A stretch of 16,371 bases of DNA from Ruminococcus sp. CAG:254 (GCA_000433635.1 HF997975.1:55245-71615); one strand, 5' to 3'; numbered from the stretch's first letter, positions 1 to 5,862 are shown. Numbers and translations are program-made. Notes: generated from the letters alone by a model not told the origin.

Positions 1-407
1 TTGGTCACGTGGAAAGCAATCTTTAAAGCTGCCCTGTTTTTACTTCATTTTGCAGCGATTTTCCATCAAAGAAGTCTGCTAAATTTTGCAGGGTAACTTT
101 TGCAATATTTTTCAATGCCTCGTTGGTCAAAAACGCCGGATGCGAAGTCAGCAGTACATTCGGCATAGACAGCAGCAATGATCATACTTGGTAACAGTGG
201 ATATTCTCAAAGAAGAACTTTTAAAGCTGCCCCGTTTTCACTTCATTTTGCAGCGGTTTTCCATCAAAGAAGTCTGCTAGATTTTGCAGGGTAACTTCTG
301 CAATGTTTTTCAGTGCCTCATTGGTCAAAAATGCCTGATGCGAAGTCAACAGTACATTTGGCATAGACAGCAGCAACGATAATACTTGGTCACGGTGGAT
401 ATTCTCA
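1..407. repeat. Tandem direct repeats of the ldhA 3' end (198-bp period)
   Basis: Bases 23-209 repeat as 221-407. The first bases of the window (1-12, beginning TTGGTCACGTGG) also resemble the 5' boundary of the same unit (188-198 and 386-398). This suggests that another copy lies just beyond the left edge, so the array may hold three or more units. Only the rightmost copy belongs to a complete gene. Confidence 0.75.
23..209 (-). pseudogene. Decayed duplicate of the 3' end of ldhA
   Basis: Read on the minus strand, this segment matches the last ~62 codons of the intact ldhA beside it at a constant offset of 198 bp. I count about 16 differences in 187 aligned bases by hand. It still encodes the characteristic end (SMPNVLLTSHPAF, then NEVKTGQL and a stop). 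The frame is broken by TGA at the codon for Leu276, and Gln291 of the intact protein is Pro here. No start codon or Shine-Dalgarno precedes it. Many changes are synonymous third-position transitions, suggesting that the segment was once part of a full, selected ldhA paralogue before losing its 5' part. It could also be a local tandem duplication of the gene tail. Confidence 0.85.
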
Positions 408-1207
408 GAGAAATCCTCAAAGAAAAAAGCAGTTTCTTCCTCATAGACATCCAGCCCAGCCGCCGCAATTTTTCCGCTTTGCAGGGCAGAAAGCAAAGCT
501 TCACTTTCAATCAGCATCCCTCTGGACGTATTCAGCAGAACAACGCCGTCTTTCATGTCCGCAATGGTATCTTTGTTGATAAGATGCTTGGATTGTTCCG
601 TCAGCGGGCAGTGTAACGAGAGAATATCGCTCTGCTGGAACAGCGTATGCAGGTCTACATAGTGAATAGAAGGGTCGTTTGCTGGGTAGGGGTCATATGC
701 CAGCACTTCCATCCCGAAGCCCTTGCAGATATTCATGAAAATTTGCCCGATTCGCCCCGTTCCGATGACGCCGACTGTTTTTCCATGCAAATCGAATCCG
801 GTTAAACCGTTCAGTGTAAAGTTAAAATCTCGAGTGCGATTGTATGCCTTGTGAATTTTGCGATTCAGGCAGAGCAGCAGCCCCATTGTGTGTTCTGCAA
901 CTGCATACGGAGAATAGCCCGGCACACGCAAAATTGGCATCTTTCCGTGAGCAGCGTTGCGGTCAACATTGTTATATCCAGCACAACGCAACGCAATCAC
1001 CTTGACGCCGAACCGATAGAGGTCTTCGATGACAGGTGCACTCAGGTTATCGTTTACGAATGGAATCACAGCACTGCATCCCTGTGCAAGAGAAACGCTG
1101 TCGGGAGTGAGTTTGTGTTCAAAGTAGCGGATGCGGAAGCGGTGGTTGAGCTGGTCGAACCAAGTGCGGTCGTAAGGTTTGGTATCAAAAAAAGCAATCT
1201 GTTCCAT
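221..1207 (-). CDS. ldhA: D-lactate dehydrogenase, NAD-dependent (E. coli LdhA-like)
   Basis: Cytoplasmic fermentative enzyme that reduces pyruvate to D-lactate and reoxidises NADH. It has 328 aa, close to the 329 of E. coli LdhA. The D-2-hydroxyacid dehydrogenase layout is complete: N-terminal substrate-binding part, Rossmann motif GTGRIG (149-154) followed by acidic Asp172 (YDPYP, NAD preference), catalytic Arg229 in NTSRG, the Glu cluster in DVYEEE (254-259), and active-site His290 in TSHQAF. The ATG is preceded by AGGAGG at good spacing. No promoter is visible in the 51 bp separating it from the membrane-protein gene upstream, so the two are probably cotranscribed from the promoter at 1875-1903. 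Downstream lies a damaged repeat of its own 3' end, and no clear terminator is seen. Specificity for D-lactate follows from strong family resemblance. Confidence 0.92.
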   Translation of the reverse strand: MEQIAFFDTKPYDRTWFDQLNHRFRIRYFEHKLTPDSVSLAQGCSAVIPFVNDNLSAPVIEDLYRFGVKVIALRCAGYNNVDRNAAHGKMPILRVPGYSPYAVAEHTMGLLLCLNRKIHKAYNRTRDFNFTLNGLTGFDLHGKTVGVIGTGRIGQIFMNICKGFGMEVLAYDPYPANDPSIHYVDLHTLFQQSDILSLHCPLTEQSKHLINKDTIADMKDGVVLLNTSRGMLIESEALLSALQSGKIAAAGLDVYEEETAFFFEDFSENIHRDQVLSLLLSMPNVLLTSHQAFLTNEALKNIAEVTLQNLADFFDGKPLQNEVKTGQL

Positions 1208-1258
1208 GTGGAAACCTCCTATTCTATGATAGTTTATCGTTTGCAGAAGCAGTGGAAT

Positions 1259-1804
1259 TTATACTTGCAAGTGCAGTTTCGGCAATACTTTCACCCGATA
1301 AAATTCCATGCCAGTTACCAGAGAGAAATCATAACTCAGGAACATGACATTCAAGCAACCAGCTAAAATATATGCTCCATATTTTCCGAACTCGCCTAAA
1401 TTCTCCAGAAATTCCGCCATTCCGAACAGGAAAATGACCAGCCCGAAATAACAGCCAATACAGAGATTAAAAATTAACAGCTTTATCAGAATCCGGAGAA
1501 TACCCGGACGAATCCGGCTGAGATAAGGGCGAAGCAAGGGATAATGCCCGAAAAAGAGAATAAAAATCAGGCTTGCATCTTTATTCGGCGTGATAAACAG
1601 CGAGAGCACACCGACTGCCAGATACATGATAAATGCCCAGTAAGGAGATGTTGTTTCCGCCATAATCAGGATGAGCAGGCTGCACAACATCGGCATAATG
1701 AGATAAAACATCGGCAGAACGCCGGTAATAAACAGAAACAGCAGACAGAACGAAGCGAGCGTTCCGCCGAGGGCAATGCGGTAGGGAAGTGGTTGTTGAC
1801 GCAT
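1259..1804 (-). CDS. Small polytopic membrane protein of unknown function
   Basis: A hydrophobic protein of 181 aa with about five to six predicted transmembrane segments, starting near residues 10-30 (RIALGG, then GTLASFCLLFLFITGVL). Short loops include a conserved-looking TPNKDASLIFILFFGHYPLLRPYL stretch in mid-protein, here quoted as two adjoining pieces: TPNKDASLIF and ILFFGHYPLLRPYL. The size and many short hydrophobic helices recall small ECF-type S-component-like membrane proteins seen in clostridia, but I cannot name a family or substrate. The ATG at 1804 was chosen over a longer frame starting at 1903 because AGGAGG sits just upstream of it and the consensus promoter at 1875-1903 would place the longer start inside the promoter. 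It lies 51 bp upstream of ldhA on the same strand and probably forms an operon with it. Confidence 0.8.
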   Translation of the reverse strand: MRQQPLPYRIALGGTLASFCLLFLFITGVLPMFYLIMPMLCSLLILIMAETTSPYWAFIMYLAVGVLSLFITPNKDASLIFILFFGHYPLLRPYLSRIRPGILRILIKLLIFNLCIGCYFGLVIFLFGMAEFLENLGEFGKYGAYILAGCLNVMFLSYDFSLVTGMEFYRVKVLPKLHLQV

Positions 1805-1874
1805 ACGGAAACCTCCTAGAAAACGTGCAAAATTGTGCAGAATGCAAAAAAATGAAGCTTGTACTTGTAACAAT

Positions 1875-1903
1875 ATTATAACAGTTTTCGTGGATTCTGT
1901 CAA
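1875..1903 (-). promoter_or_regulatory. Sigma-A promoter for the membrane protein-ldhA operon
   Basis: On the minus strand, TTGACA (1903-1898) and TATAAT (1880-1875) are both perfect consensus and separated by exactly 17 bp. The next start codon is the membrane-protein ATG at 1804, giving a leader of roughly 65 nt. Confidence 0.85.
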
Positions 1904-1917
1904 CGGTGTGGGCAGAG

Positions 1918-1952
1918 AAAAACGGTCTGCTGAAGGACTCGGCAGACCGTTT
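1918..1952 (-). terminator. Rho-independent terminator of the dockerin gene
   Basis: An 11-bp perfect stem (AAACGGTCTGC at 1920-1930 and its complement at 1942-1952) with an 11-nt loop. Read on the minus strand it is followed by a run of five T that overlaps the stem base. It lies 22 bp after the dockerin stop codon. Confidence 0.8.
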
Positions 1953-1974
1953 ATAGGGGAAATACTGGCGGAGA

Positions 1975-2577
1975 TTAAAGGGCAAGCAATGCCCGTTTTA
2001 ACAGCATCAAATCCAGTACGTTGATGCTGCCGTCACCGTTGTAGTCGGCAAGCTGGGCTTGGTCAGCGGTGAGGGTGGTTTGACGGAGAAGCGATTGCTG
2101 GAGGGGGATAAGGTCAGTGAGGGAGAGCGTGCCGTCTTGGTTGAGGTCGCCGGGGATTTTAATGGTATAATTTTCTATTTTTAAAATTTGAAATGCTTGT
2201 GCAGCAGTATCGTTTTTTGTATACATTTGTACATTTGTGCCTTCGTCAGTTTTTCCACCATCAATATCCATCACACACTCTGTATATTTAGATTTTAGAA
2301 AATATGAGTCAGATTGTTCGAATAGATCCCAGCTTTGACATTCATTGTTGCAATCTTGATAAGTATAAACATTTGCTTTAGGTTCTGTTGTTTCAGTAGA
2401 ATCTAAAGCAAGCTTGTTTTTGCAGTTGGTAATTTTGTAACTGCCATCCTCTTTTCGAGTAAATTTCCAAACTTGTTCTGGACTTCCAAAACGAGAGATT
2501 TTGCTTTTTACATCTACATTATTGTTAGATTCTGCTGTTAAATATTTTTGTACTTTTAGGTTCATATTTACACTCAT
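1975..2577 (-). CDS. Ricin-type lectin domain / dockerin protein, no signal peptide seen
   Basis: 200 aa. Residues ~5-138 resemble a ricin-type beta-trefoil (CBM13-like) carbohydrate-binding domain with QxW-type repeats, e.g. EQVWKF, CQSWDL and AQAFQI. Residues 143-200 are a type I-like dockerin: two calcium-loop repeats, DLNQDG...D (144-155) and DYNGDG...D (178-189), each followed by an LxxLxxxLL helix. Dockerins dock enzymes or binding modules onto cohesins of a cellulosome or amylosome outside the cell, yet this protein starts directly in the lectin fold with no hydrophobic leader. The ATG at 2577 has GGAGG upstream; an alternative TTG at 2601 adds only eight charged residues. The open frame upstream contains no plausible signal peptide. 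It may be an N-terminally truncated remnant of a larger secreted protein, or it may leave the cell another way. Confidence 0.85.
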   Translation of the reverse strand: MSVNMNLKVQKYLTAESNNNVDVKSKISRFGSPEQVWKFTRKEDGSYKITNCKNKLALDSTETTEPKANVYTYQDCNNECQSWDLFEQSDSYFLKSKYTECVMDIDGGKTDEGTNVQMYTKNDTAAQAFQILKIENYTIKIPGDLNQDGTLSLTDLIPLQQSLLRQTTLTADQAQLADYNGDGSINVLDLMLLKRALLAL

Positions 2578-2631
2578 AGTAATCCTCCTTTTTTCATCCA
2601 AAAATACAACGAATGATGGTTTTACAAGAAT

Positions 2632-2660
2632 AAAATACCATATTTGTTGTAAAAAATCAA
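2632..2660 (-). promoter_or_regulatory. Putative promoter of the dockerin gene
   Basis: Minus strand: TTGATT (2660-2655), 17 bp, then TATTTT (2637-2632), about 55 bp before the ATG at 2577. The hexamers are imperfect, so this is tentative. Confidence 0.45.
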
Positions 2661-2677
2661 GCCTGCGTCCGCATTTG

Positions 2678-2686
2678 TGGTATAAT
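2678..2686 (+). promoter_or_regulatory. Extended -10 promoter of the XRE regulator gene
   Basis: TGGTATAAT gives a perfect -10 (2681-2686) with the TGN extension. No good -35 is found at 16-18 bp, which fits an extended -10 promoter. The start codon lies 36 bp downstream. Confidence 0.6.
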
Positions 2687-2721
2687 TTCGGAAACTATCA
2701 TAAAAAGGAGTTTTCCAAATT

Positions 2722-3072
2722 ATGCAACATTACCAAAGAATTCGAGATTTACGGGAAGACAGCGACCTCACACAAGAGGCACTCTGTAAAAAGCTGTATA
2801 TGCATAAAACGACCTACACGAATTATGAACAGGGCAAGCATACCGTTCCGCTGGATTTTGCGGTACAGCTGGCAGATTTCTATCAGGTGAGCATTGATTA
2901 TATCGCCGGAAGAACCAACTTTCCGCAGGGAATGCCAGTTGTTGCGGAAGAAACCGACTGCCCGAAATATTTCTCCGACCTTACCGAACGCAACAAGGGC
3001 AGAGTAGAACAGTTTGTGGAACAGCTCTATGAACAGCAGCAAACCGAATTTCAGCAAAAAGAAGCCAAATAA
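2722..3072 (+). CDS. XRE-family (Cro/C1-type) helix-turn-helix regulator
   Basis: 116 aa cytoplasmic DNA-binding protein. Residues ~5-62 form a Cro/C1-type HTH domain: IRDLREDSDLTQEALCKKL, then a recognition-helix region ending NYEQGKHTVP and a helix ending VSIDYIAGRT. The C-terminal ~45 residues are polar and Gln/Glu-rich and may dimerise. The ATG follows AAAGGAG at good spacing. The gene is divergent from the dockerin gene, with only 144 bp between the two starts, so it could control that neighbour, itself, or neither; the sequence does not show its operator. Its ligand is unknown. Confidence 0.88.
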   Translation: MQHYQRIRDLREDSDLTQEALCKKLYMHKTTYTNYEQGKHTVPLDFAVQLADFYQVSIDYIAGRTNFPQGMPVVAEETDCPKYFSDLTERNKGRVEQFVEQLYEQQQTEFQQKEAK

Positions 3073-3088
3073 CCTGCCGAAAACGCCC

Positions 3089-3117
3089 TTGACAGAACAA
3101 AAAAAGTTCGTTATACT
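3089..3117 (+). promoter_or_regulatory. Sigma-A promoter of the mscS-like gene
   Basis: TTGACA (3089-3094), 17 bp, TATACT (3112-3117). It begins 17 bp after the regulator stop codon and gives a leader of about 27 nt carrying AGGAGG. Confidence 0.85.
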
Positions 3118-3150
3118 GAATAGCAAAGGAAGAAACAGGAGGTTTTTATT

Positions 3151-4083
3151 TTGCAGACTACGCAATTACTGACAACCACTTTTGAAACGACTTCGCCACT
3201 GACAGAAACCCAGACAGCCCCTTTGGAAAATGTTGTGGAAAGCATGGGCGAAGAAGTTCATCACGCATCTCGGGTGTTGAATGCCGTCCTAACGCCCATT
3301 AAAAACGCCATTCCATCCCTGATTATGGCAATTATTTTTGCCTTTATTGGTTATGCATTGATTAAATATCTGCTGCGGCTTGTTTCCCACGGTTTGAAGC
3401 GTTCGAACCTTGACCGCATTGCAGTGGGATTCATTCGTTCTGTGATTCAGATTATTCTATATGCAATTTTAGGTGTGATTGTGCTTTCAATTTTAGATGT
3501 ACCAATGGATTCGATTGTGGCAGTGATTGCCTCCGCCGGAGTTGCCGTTGCACTGGCGTTGAAAGATAGCCTTTCCAATCTTGCAGGTGGTTTTATTTTG
3601 CTATTTTCGAAACCTGTAAAGCAGGGCGATACGGTTCAGATTGATGGCACTATCGGAAAAGTGGAACAGATTGACATTCTTTATACAAAAATCGTTACAG
3701 CAGATAATACGGTTGCTTTTATTCCAAACGGAAAAGTAACTGCTGCAAAAATTATCAATTATACCGAGAAAGAAACACGGCGAGTAGAACTCAATTTGGG
3801 AATTTCGTATGAATCGGATTTGGAAACGGCTCGGAAGATCATTCTTGAAACGGTTGCCAAACATCCATTGACCTTGAAAGACCCAGTTCCAGATGTGGTT
3901 GTGAAGAATCAGGGTTCCGATGCAATTGAATTGCTGCTGCGTGTCTGGTGCAATAGTACGGATTACTGGACGGTTTACTATGACATGATGGAACAGACTA
4001 AGCAGGCACTGGATGAGAATGGCATTGAGATTCCCTATCACAAGGTGGATGTGCATGTGCTGGAGTCGGCAGACGAAGCATAA
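3151..4083 (+). CDS. mscS: Small-conductance mechanosensitive channel, MscS family
   Basis: Inner-membrane channel that opens under membrane tension to release solutes during hypo-osmotic shock. 310 aa, near the 286 of E. coli MscS. After a Thr-rich N-terminus come TM1 (~54-75), TM2 (~93-116) and the Gly/Ala-rich pore helix TM3 (~121-152: VIASAGVAVALALKDSLSN, then LAGGFIL). The beta domain follows (VKQGDTVQIDGTIGKVEQI), with the typical FIPNG turn near residue 190, then the alpha/beta C-terminal domain. The start is TTG at 3151, chosen because ACAGGAGG lies at correct spacing and a consensus promoter stands just before it; no ATG fits. It appears monocistronic. No own terminator is obvious, so the first hairpin of the downstream repeat (4191-4226) may end its transcript. 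Confidence 0.93.
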   Translation: MQTTQLLTTTFETTSPLTETQTAPLENVVESMGEEVHHASRVLNAVLTPIKNAIPSLIMAIIFAFIGYALIKYLLRLVSHGLKRSNLDRIAVGFIRSVIQIILYAILGVIVLSILDVPMDSIVAVIASAGVAVALALKDSLSNLAGGFILLFSKPVKQGDTVQIDGTIGKVEQIDILYTKIVTADNTVAFIPNGKVTAAKIINYTEKETRRVELNLGISYESDLETARKIILETVAKHPLTLKDPVPDVVVKNQGSDAIELLLRVWCNSTDYWTVYYDMMEQTKQALDENGIEIPYHKVDVHVLESADEA

Positions 4084-4117
4084 TTGTAAAGAATCTGTGA
4101 ATTATAGAAAAAAGTGC

Positions 4118-4146
4118 TTGACAAATTTCCCTCTGCACCCTATAAT
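4118..4146 (+). promoter_or_regulatory. Promoter of repeat unit A
   Basis: TTGACA (4118-4123), 17 bp, TATAAT (4141-4146): a full consensus sigma-A promoter. Its spacer differs from those of units B and C while both hexamers are identical. Confidence 0.88.
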
Positions 4147-4152
4147 ATAAGT

Positions 4153-4230
4153 ATCCTTTCTTAAAATTTTTTTCATAAAAATCCCCTTACTAAAATGCCC
4201 ATCCGTGCAAACGGATGGGCATTTTACTAT
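4153..4230 (+). ncRNA. Putative small RNA, unit A (novel family)
   Basis: The predicted transcript of ~75 nt starts about 7 nt after the -10 box. Its 5' part (ATCCTTTCTTAAAA, a T7 run, then CATAAAAATCCCCTTACT) is almost identical in all three units. Its 3' end is a perfect 16-bp hairpin with a GCAA tetraloop. No Shine-Dalgarno plus ORF is seen on the plus strand: the one ATG, in the stem of this unit, is absent from B and C. Start and end are inferred. I do not recognise the family. Confidence 0.6.
4191..4226 (+). terminator. Hairpin/terminator of unit A
   Basis: Left arm TAAAATGCCCATCCGT (4191-4206), GCAA loop (4207-4210), fully complementary right arm (4211-4226). The right arm ends in TTTTA and only a weak T-tract follows, so termination may be partial. 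It may also end the mscS transcript. Confidence 0.7.
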
Positions 4231-4299
4231 CTCAGATTTCTGCCAGATGTGAATACATTTATCGAAAAATGTAAAATAAAAAAAGTCGGGTAAAATTGC

Positions 4300-4328
4300 T
4301 TGACAAATGCTCTTGCTGCGGGTATAAT
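4300..4328 (+). promoter_or_regulatory. Promoter of repeat unit B
   Basis: TTGACA (4300-4305), 17 bp, TATAAT (4323-4328). It is preceded by an A/T-rich stretch (4263-4283) that could act as an UP element. Confidence 0.88.
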
Positions 4329-4334
4329 ATAAGT

Positions 4335-4415
4335 ATCCTTTCTTAAAAATTTTTTTCATAAAAATCCCCTTACTAAAACACCCATCTGTGCAAACGGATG
4401 GGTGTTTTACTTTTC
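4335..4415 (+). ncRNA. Putative small RNA, unit B (novel family)
   Basis: Same layout as unit A: invariant 5' part, then a GCAA-capped 16-bp hairpin. The stem carries two compensatory base-pair swaps relative to A and one G-U pair. The predicted length is ~80 nt and the boundaries are inferred from the promoter and hairpin. Confidence 0.6.
4374..4409 (+). terminator. Hairpin/terminator of unit B
   Basis: Left arm TAAAACACCCATCTGT (4374-4389), GCAA loop, right arm ACGGATGGGTGTTTTA (4394-4409), followed by CTTTTCTTC. One wobble pair; all other positions pair. Confidence 0.72.
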
Positions 4416-4518
4416 TTCGATTCTGTGCGAACGGATGGGCATTTTACTATCCGGATTTCTGCCAGATGTGAACGCATTTGACGAAAAATGTAAAATAAAA
4501 AAAGTCGGGCAAAATTGC

Positions 4519-4547
4519 TTGACAAACACCCTTGCTGCGGGTATAAT
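4519..4547 (+). promoter_or_regulatory. Promoter of repeat unit C
   Basis: TTGACA (4519-4524), 17 bp, TATAAT (4542-4547), with the same upstream A/T-rich element as unit B. Confidence 0.88.
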
Positions 4548-4553
4548 ATAAGT

Positions 4554-4634
4554 ATCCTTTCTTAAAAATTTTTTTCATAAAAATCCCCTTACTAAAACAC
4601 CCATCTGTGCAAACGGATGGGTGTTTTACTTTTC
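4554..4634 (+). ncRNA. Putative small RNA, unit C (novel family)
   Basis: The predicted transcript is identical or nearly identical to unit B throughout the 5' part and hairpin. It ends about 90 bp upstream of the dehydrogenase promoter, so it is more likely a separate RNA than the leader of that gene, although read-through cannot be excluded. Confidence 0.6.
4593..4628 (+). terminator. Hairpin/terminator of unit C
   Basis: Same 16-bp stem and GCAA loop as unit B, followed by CTTTTCTTC. Confidence 0.72.
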
Positions 4635-4685
4635 TTCGATTCTATTGCTTTTTGCTCGCTTTTTCTTTGAAATTCTACGAAATTC

Positions 4686-4699
4686 TGTGAAATATCACA
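4686..4699. promoter_or_regulatory. Inverted repeat upstream of the dehydrogenase promoter
   Basis: TGTGA-AATA-TCACA, a 5-bp inverted repeat with a 4-bp gap, ends 26 bp before the -35 box. It resembles half-sites used by Rex or CRP/FNR-type regulators, but both classes normally have a 6-bp gap. A possible operator only. Confidence 0.3.
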
Positions 4700-4725
4700 A
4701 AAATGCAAAGAAATTCATTCCCATC

Positions 4726-4754
4726 TTGCAAAAACGGAACGGATATGGTATAAT
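4726..4754 (+). promoter_or_regulatory. Promoter of the lactate/malate dehydrogenase gene
   Basis: TTGCAA (4726-4731), 17 bp, TATAAT (4749-4754) with a TGG extended -10. The ~90-nt leader that follows can form a hairpin pairing ATACATAG with CTGTGTAT near its 5' end. Confidence 0.82.
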
Positions 4755-4850
4755 GAAAGACAATACATAGTGGGGAATTCTGTGAGACTGCTGTGTATCG
4801 GTTTTGTTTTGAGCGATCAAAGATCATTCTGTGTTAGGAGGATATGAAAA

Positions 4851-5801
4851 GTGGATTTCGTGAAAAAGGGAAAAAAAGTAACCGTCATTGGTGCTGGTAA
4901 TGTTGGTGCTTCCATCGCATTTACCCTTGCAATTAAGGGACTTTGTTCTGAATTGCTGCTGGTAGATATCAATAAGCCGAAGGCAAAGGGTGAAGCAATG
5001 GATATTATGCAGGGTACTGCATTTTGTCCGGCAGTTGACGTGCGGGATGGCGATTATGCAGATGCAGTCAATTCCGATCTGGTTATCATCACCGTTGGTA
5101 TCGCAAGAAAGCCGGGTCAGACCAGAATTGACCTGTGCAAGACCAATGCAAAGATTATGGCATCTGTTATGCCGGAAATTACAAAGTATGCACCGAATGC
5201 TTGCTACATCATTGTAAGCAATCCGGTTGATGTTTTGACTTATGAAGCCATTCAGGTTTCCGGTCTGAATCCGAAGCACGTATTCGGTTCTGGTACGGTT
5301 CTGGACTCTTCTCGTCTGCGGACATGTCTGGCAGATCACGCAAACCTGAACATCAAGAATATTCATGCTTATGTATTTGGAGAACACGGCGATTCTTCTA
5401 TGATTCCGTGGTCGCTGTCTTCCATTGACGGTATGAAGTTCGATGATTACTGTGCACACATCGACAATCTGGGCGATAAGGATGCAATCGAACAGGAAGT
5501 TCGTGCTGGTGGTGCAGAAGTCATCAAGTGCAAGGGTGCAACCTATTATGCGATCGCACTGTCTGTCAGCCAGATTGCAGAAGCAATCCTGCGGGATACC
5601 AAGATGATTCTGACTGTTTCCACATTGCAGGACGGCAGCCGTTACGGCGTTAAGGATGTTTGCCTGAGCCTGCCTTGCGTGGTTGGTGCAAACGGAATTG
5701 AACGGGAAATCACACCGCCGCTGCTGCCGGAAGAAGAAGAAGCTGTTCGCAAGAGTGCAGCTGCTCTTCGGGAAGTAATTGACGCAATGAAAGCAGAATA
5801 A
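4851..5801 (+). CDS. mdh: Lactate/malate dehydrogenase family; probably malate dehydrogenase (may be labelled L-lactate dehydrogenase)
   Basis: Cytoplasmic NAD-dependent 2-hydroxyacid dehydrogenase, 316 aa. Rossmann motif GAGNVG (14-19), Asp39 for NAD, catalytic Asp152/Arg155 (LDSSR) and His179 (GEHGD), and substrate-binding Arg92. The overall sequence is LDH-like (VGSGT-type region, KGATYYAIA). The specificity loop reads ARKPGQTR: Arg86 stands where true LDHs have Gln102 (QKPGETR) and malate dehydrogenases have Arg. In Bacillus LDH the Gln102-to-Arg change is known to switch preference from pyruvate to oxaloacetate. A malic enzyme lies next downstream, as in the Clostridium thermocellum malate shunt, supporting malate formation from oxaloacetate. 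LDH activity remains possible, since Thr231 is LDH-like. The start is GTG at 4851 with AGGAGG 9 bp upstream; the ATG at 4844 is out of frame. Confidence 0.85.
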   Translation: MDFVKKGKKVTVIGAGNVGASIAFTLAIKGLCSELLLVDINKPKAKGEAMDIMQGTAFCPAVDVRDGDYADAVNSDLVIITVGIARKPGQTRIDLCKTNAKIMASVMPEITKYAPNACYIIVSNPVDVLTYEAIQVSGLNPKHVFGSGTVLDSSRLRTCLADHANLNIKNIHAYVFGEHGDSSMIPWSLSSIDGMKFDDYCAHIDNLGDKDAIEQEVRAGGAEVIKCKGATYYAIALSVSQIAEAILRDTKMILTVSTLQDGSRYGVKDVCLSLPCVVGANGIEREITPPLLPEEEEAVRKSAAALREVIDAMKAE

Positions 5802-5862
5802 TCAACGCTGTTCTTCATACGCTAATTGCAGTGGGTGAAACCGCAACAATTTGAAAAGAGTG

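Larger units (their letters stand above)
4205..4643. repeat. Tandem ~219-bp duplication carrying units B and C
   Basis: Segment 4205-4424 repeats as 4425-4643. Each starts in the right half of a unit A-type hairpin (GTGC, then ACGGATGGGCATTTTACTAT), continues through a conserved linker (TTTCTGCCAGATGTGAA, then an A-rich stretch ending AAAGTCGGG), the promoter and the hairpin, and ends with TTTTCTTCGATTCT. The breakpoint inside the hairpin left an orphan right half at 4425-4446. Small differences between copies show that the duplication is not brand new. Confidence 0.85.

Noticed and set aside
1804..1903. Longer N-terminus for the small membrane protein
   Set aside because: The extension would start inside the perfect promoter at 1875-1903, while the ATG at 1804 has AGGAGG at correct spacing.
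4118..4643. CRISPR array
   Set aside because: Units are 182-219 bp apart with promoters and hairpins inside, spacers are themselves repeated, and no cas gene is nearby.
4118..4643. Insertion sequence or MITE
   Set aside because: No terminal inverted repeats or target duplications delimit the units, and they contain conserved consensus promoters, which an inert mobile remnant would not keep.
4686..4699. Canonical Rex operator
   Set aside because: Half-sites are similar, but the gap is 4 bp instead of 6, so I kept it only as a weak, unnamed operator candidate.
4824..5459. Minus-strand open frame of 211 aa opposite the dehydrogenase gene
   Set aside because: No promoter or ribosome binding site, and the plus-strand gene has all its catalytic motifs in frame.
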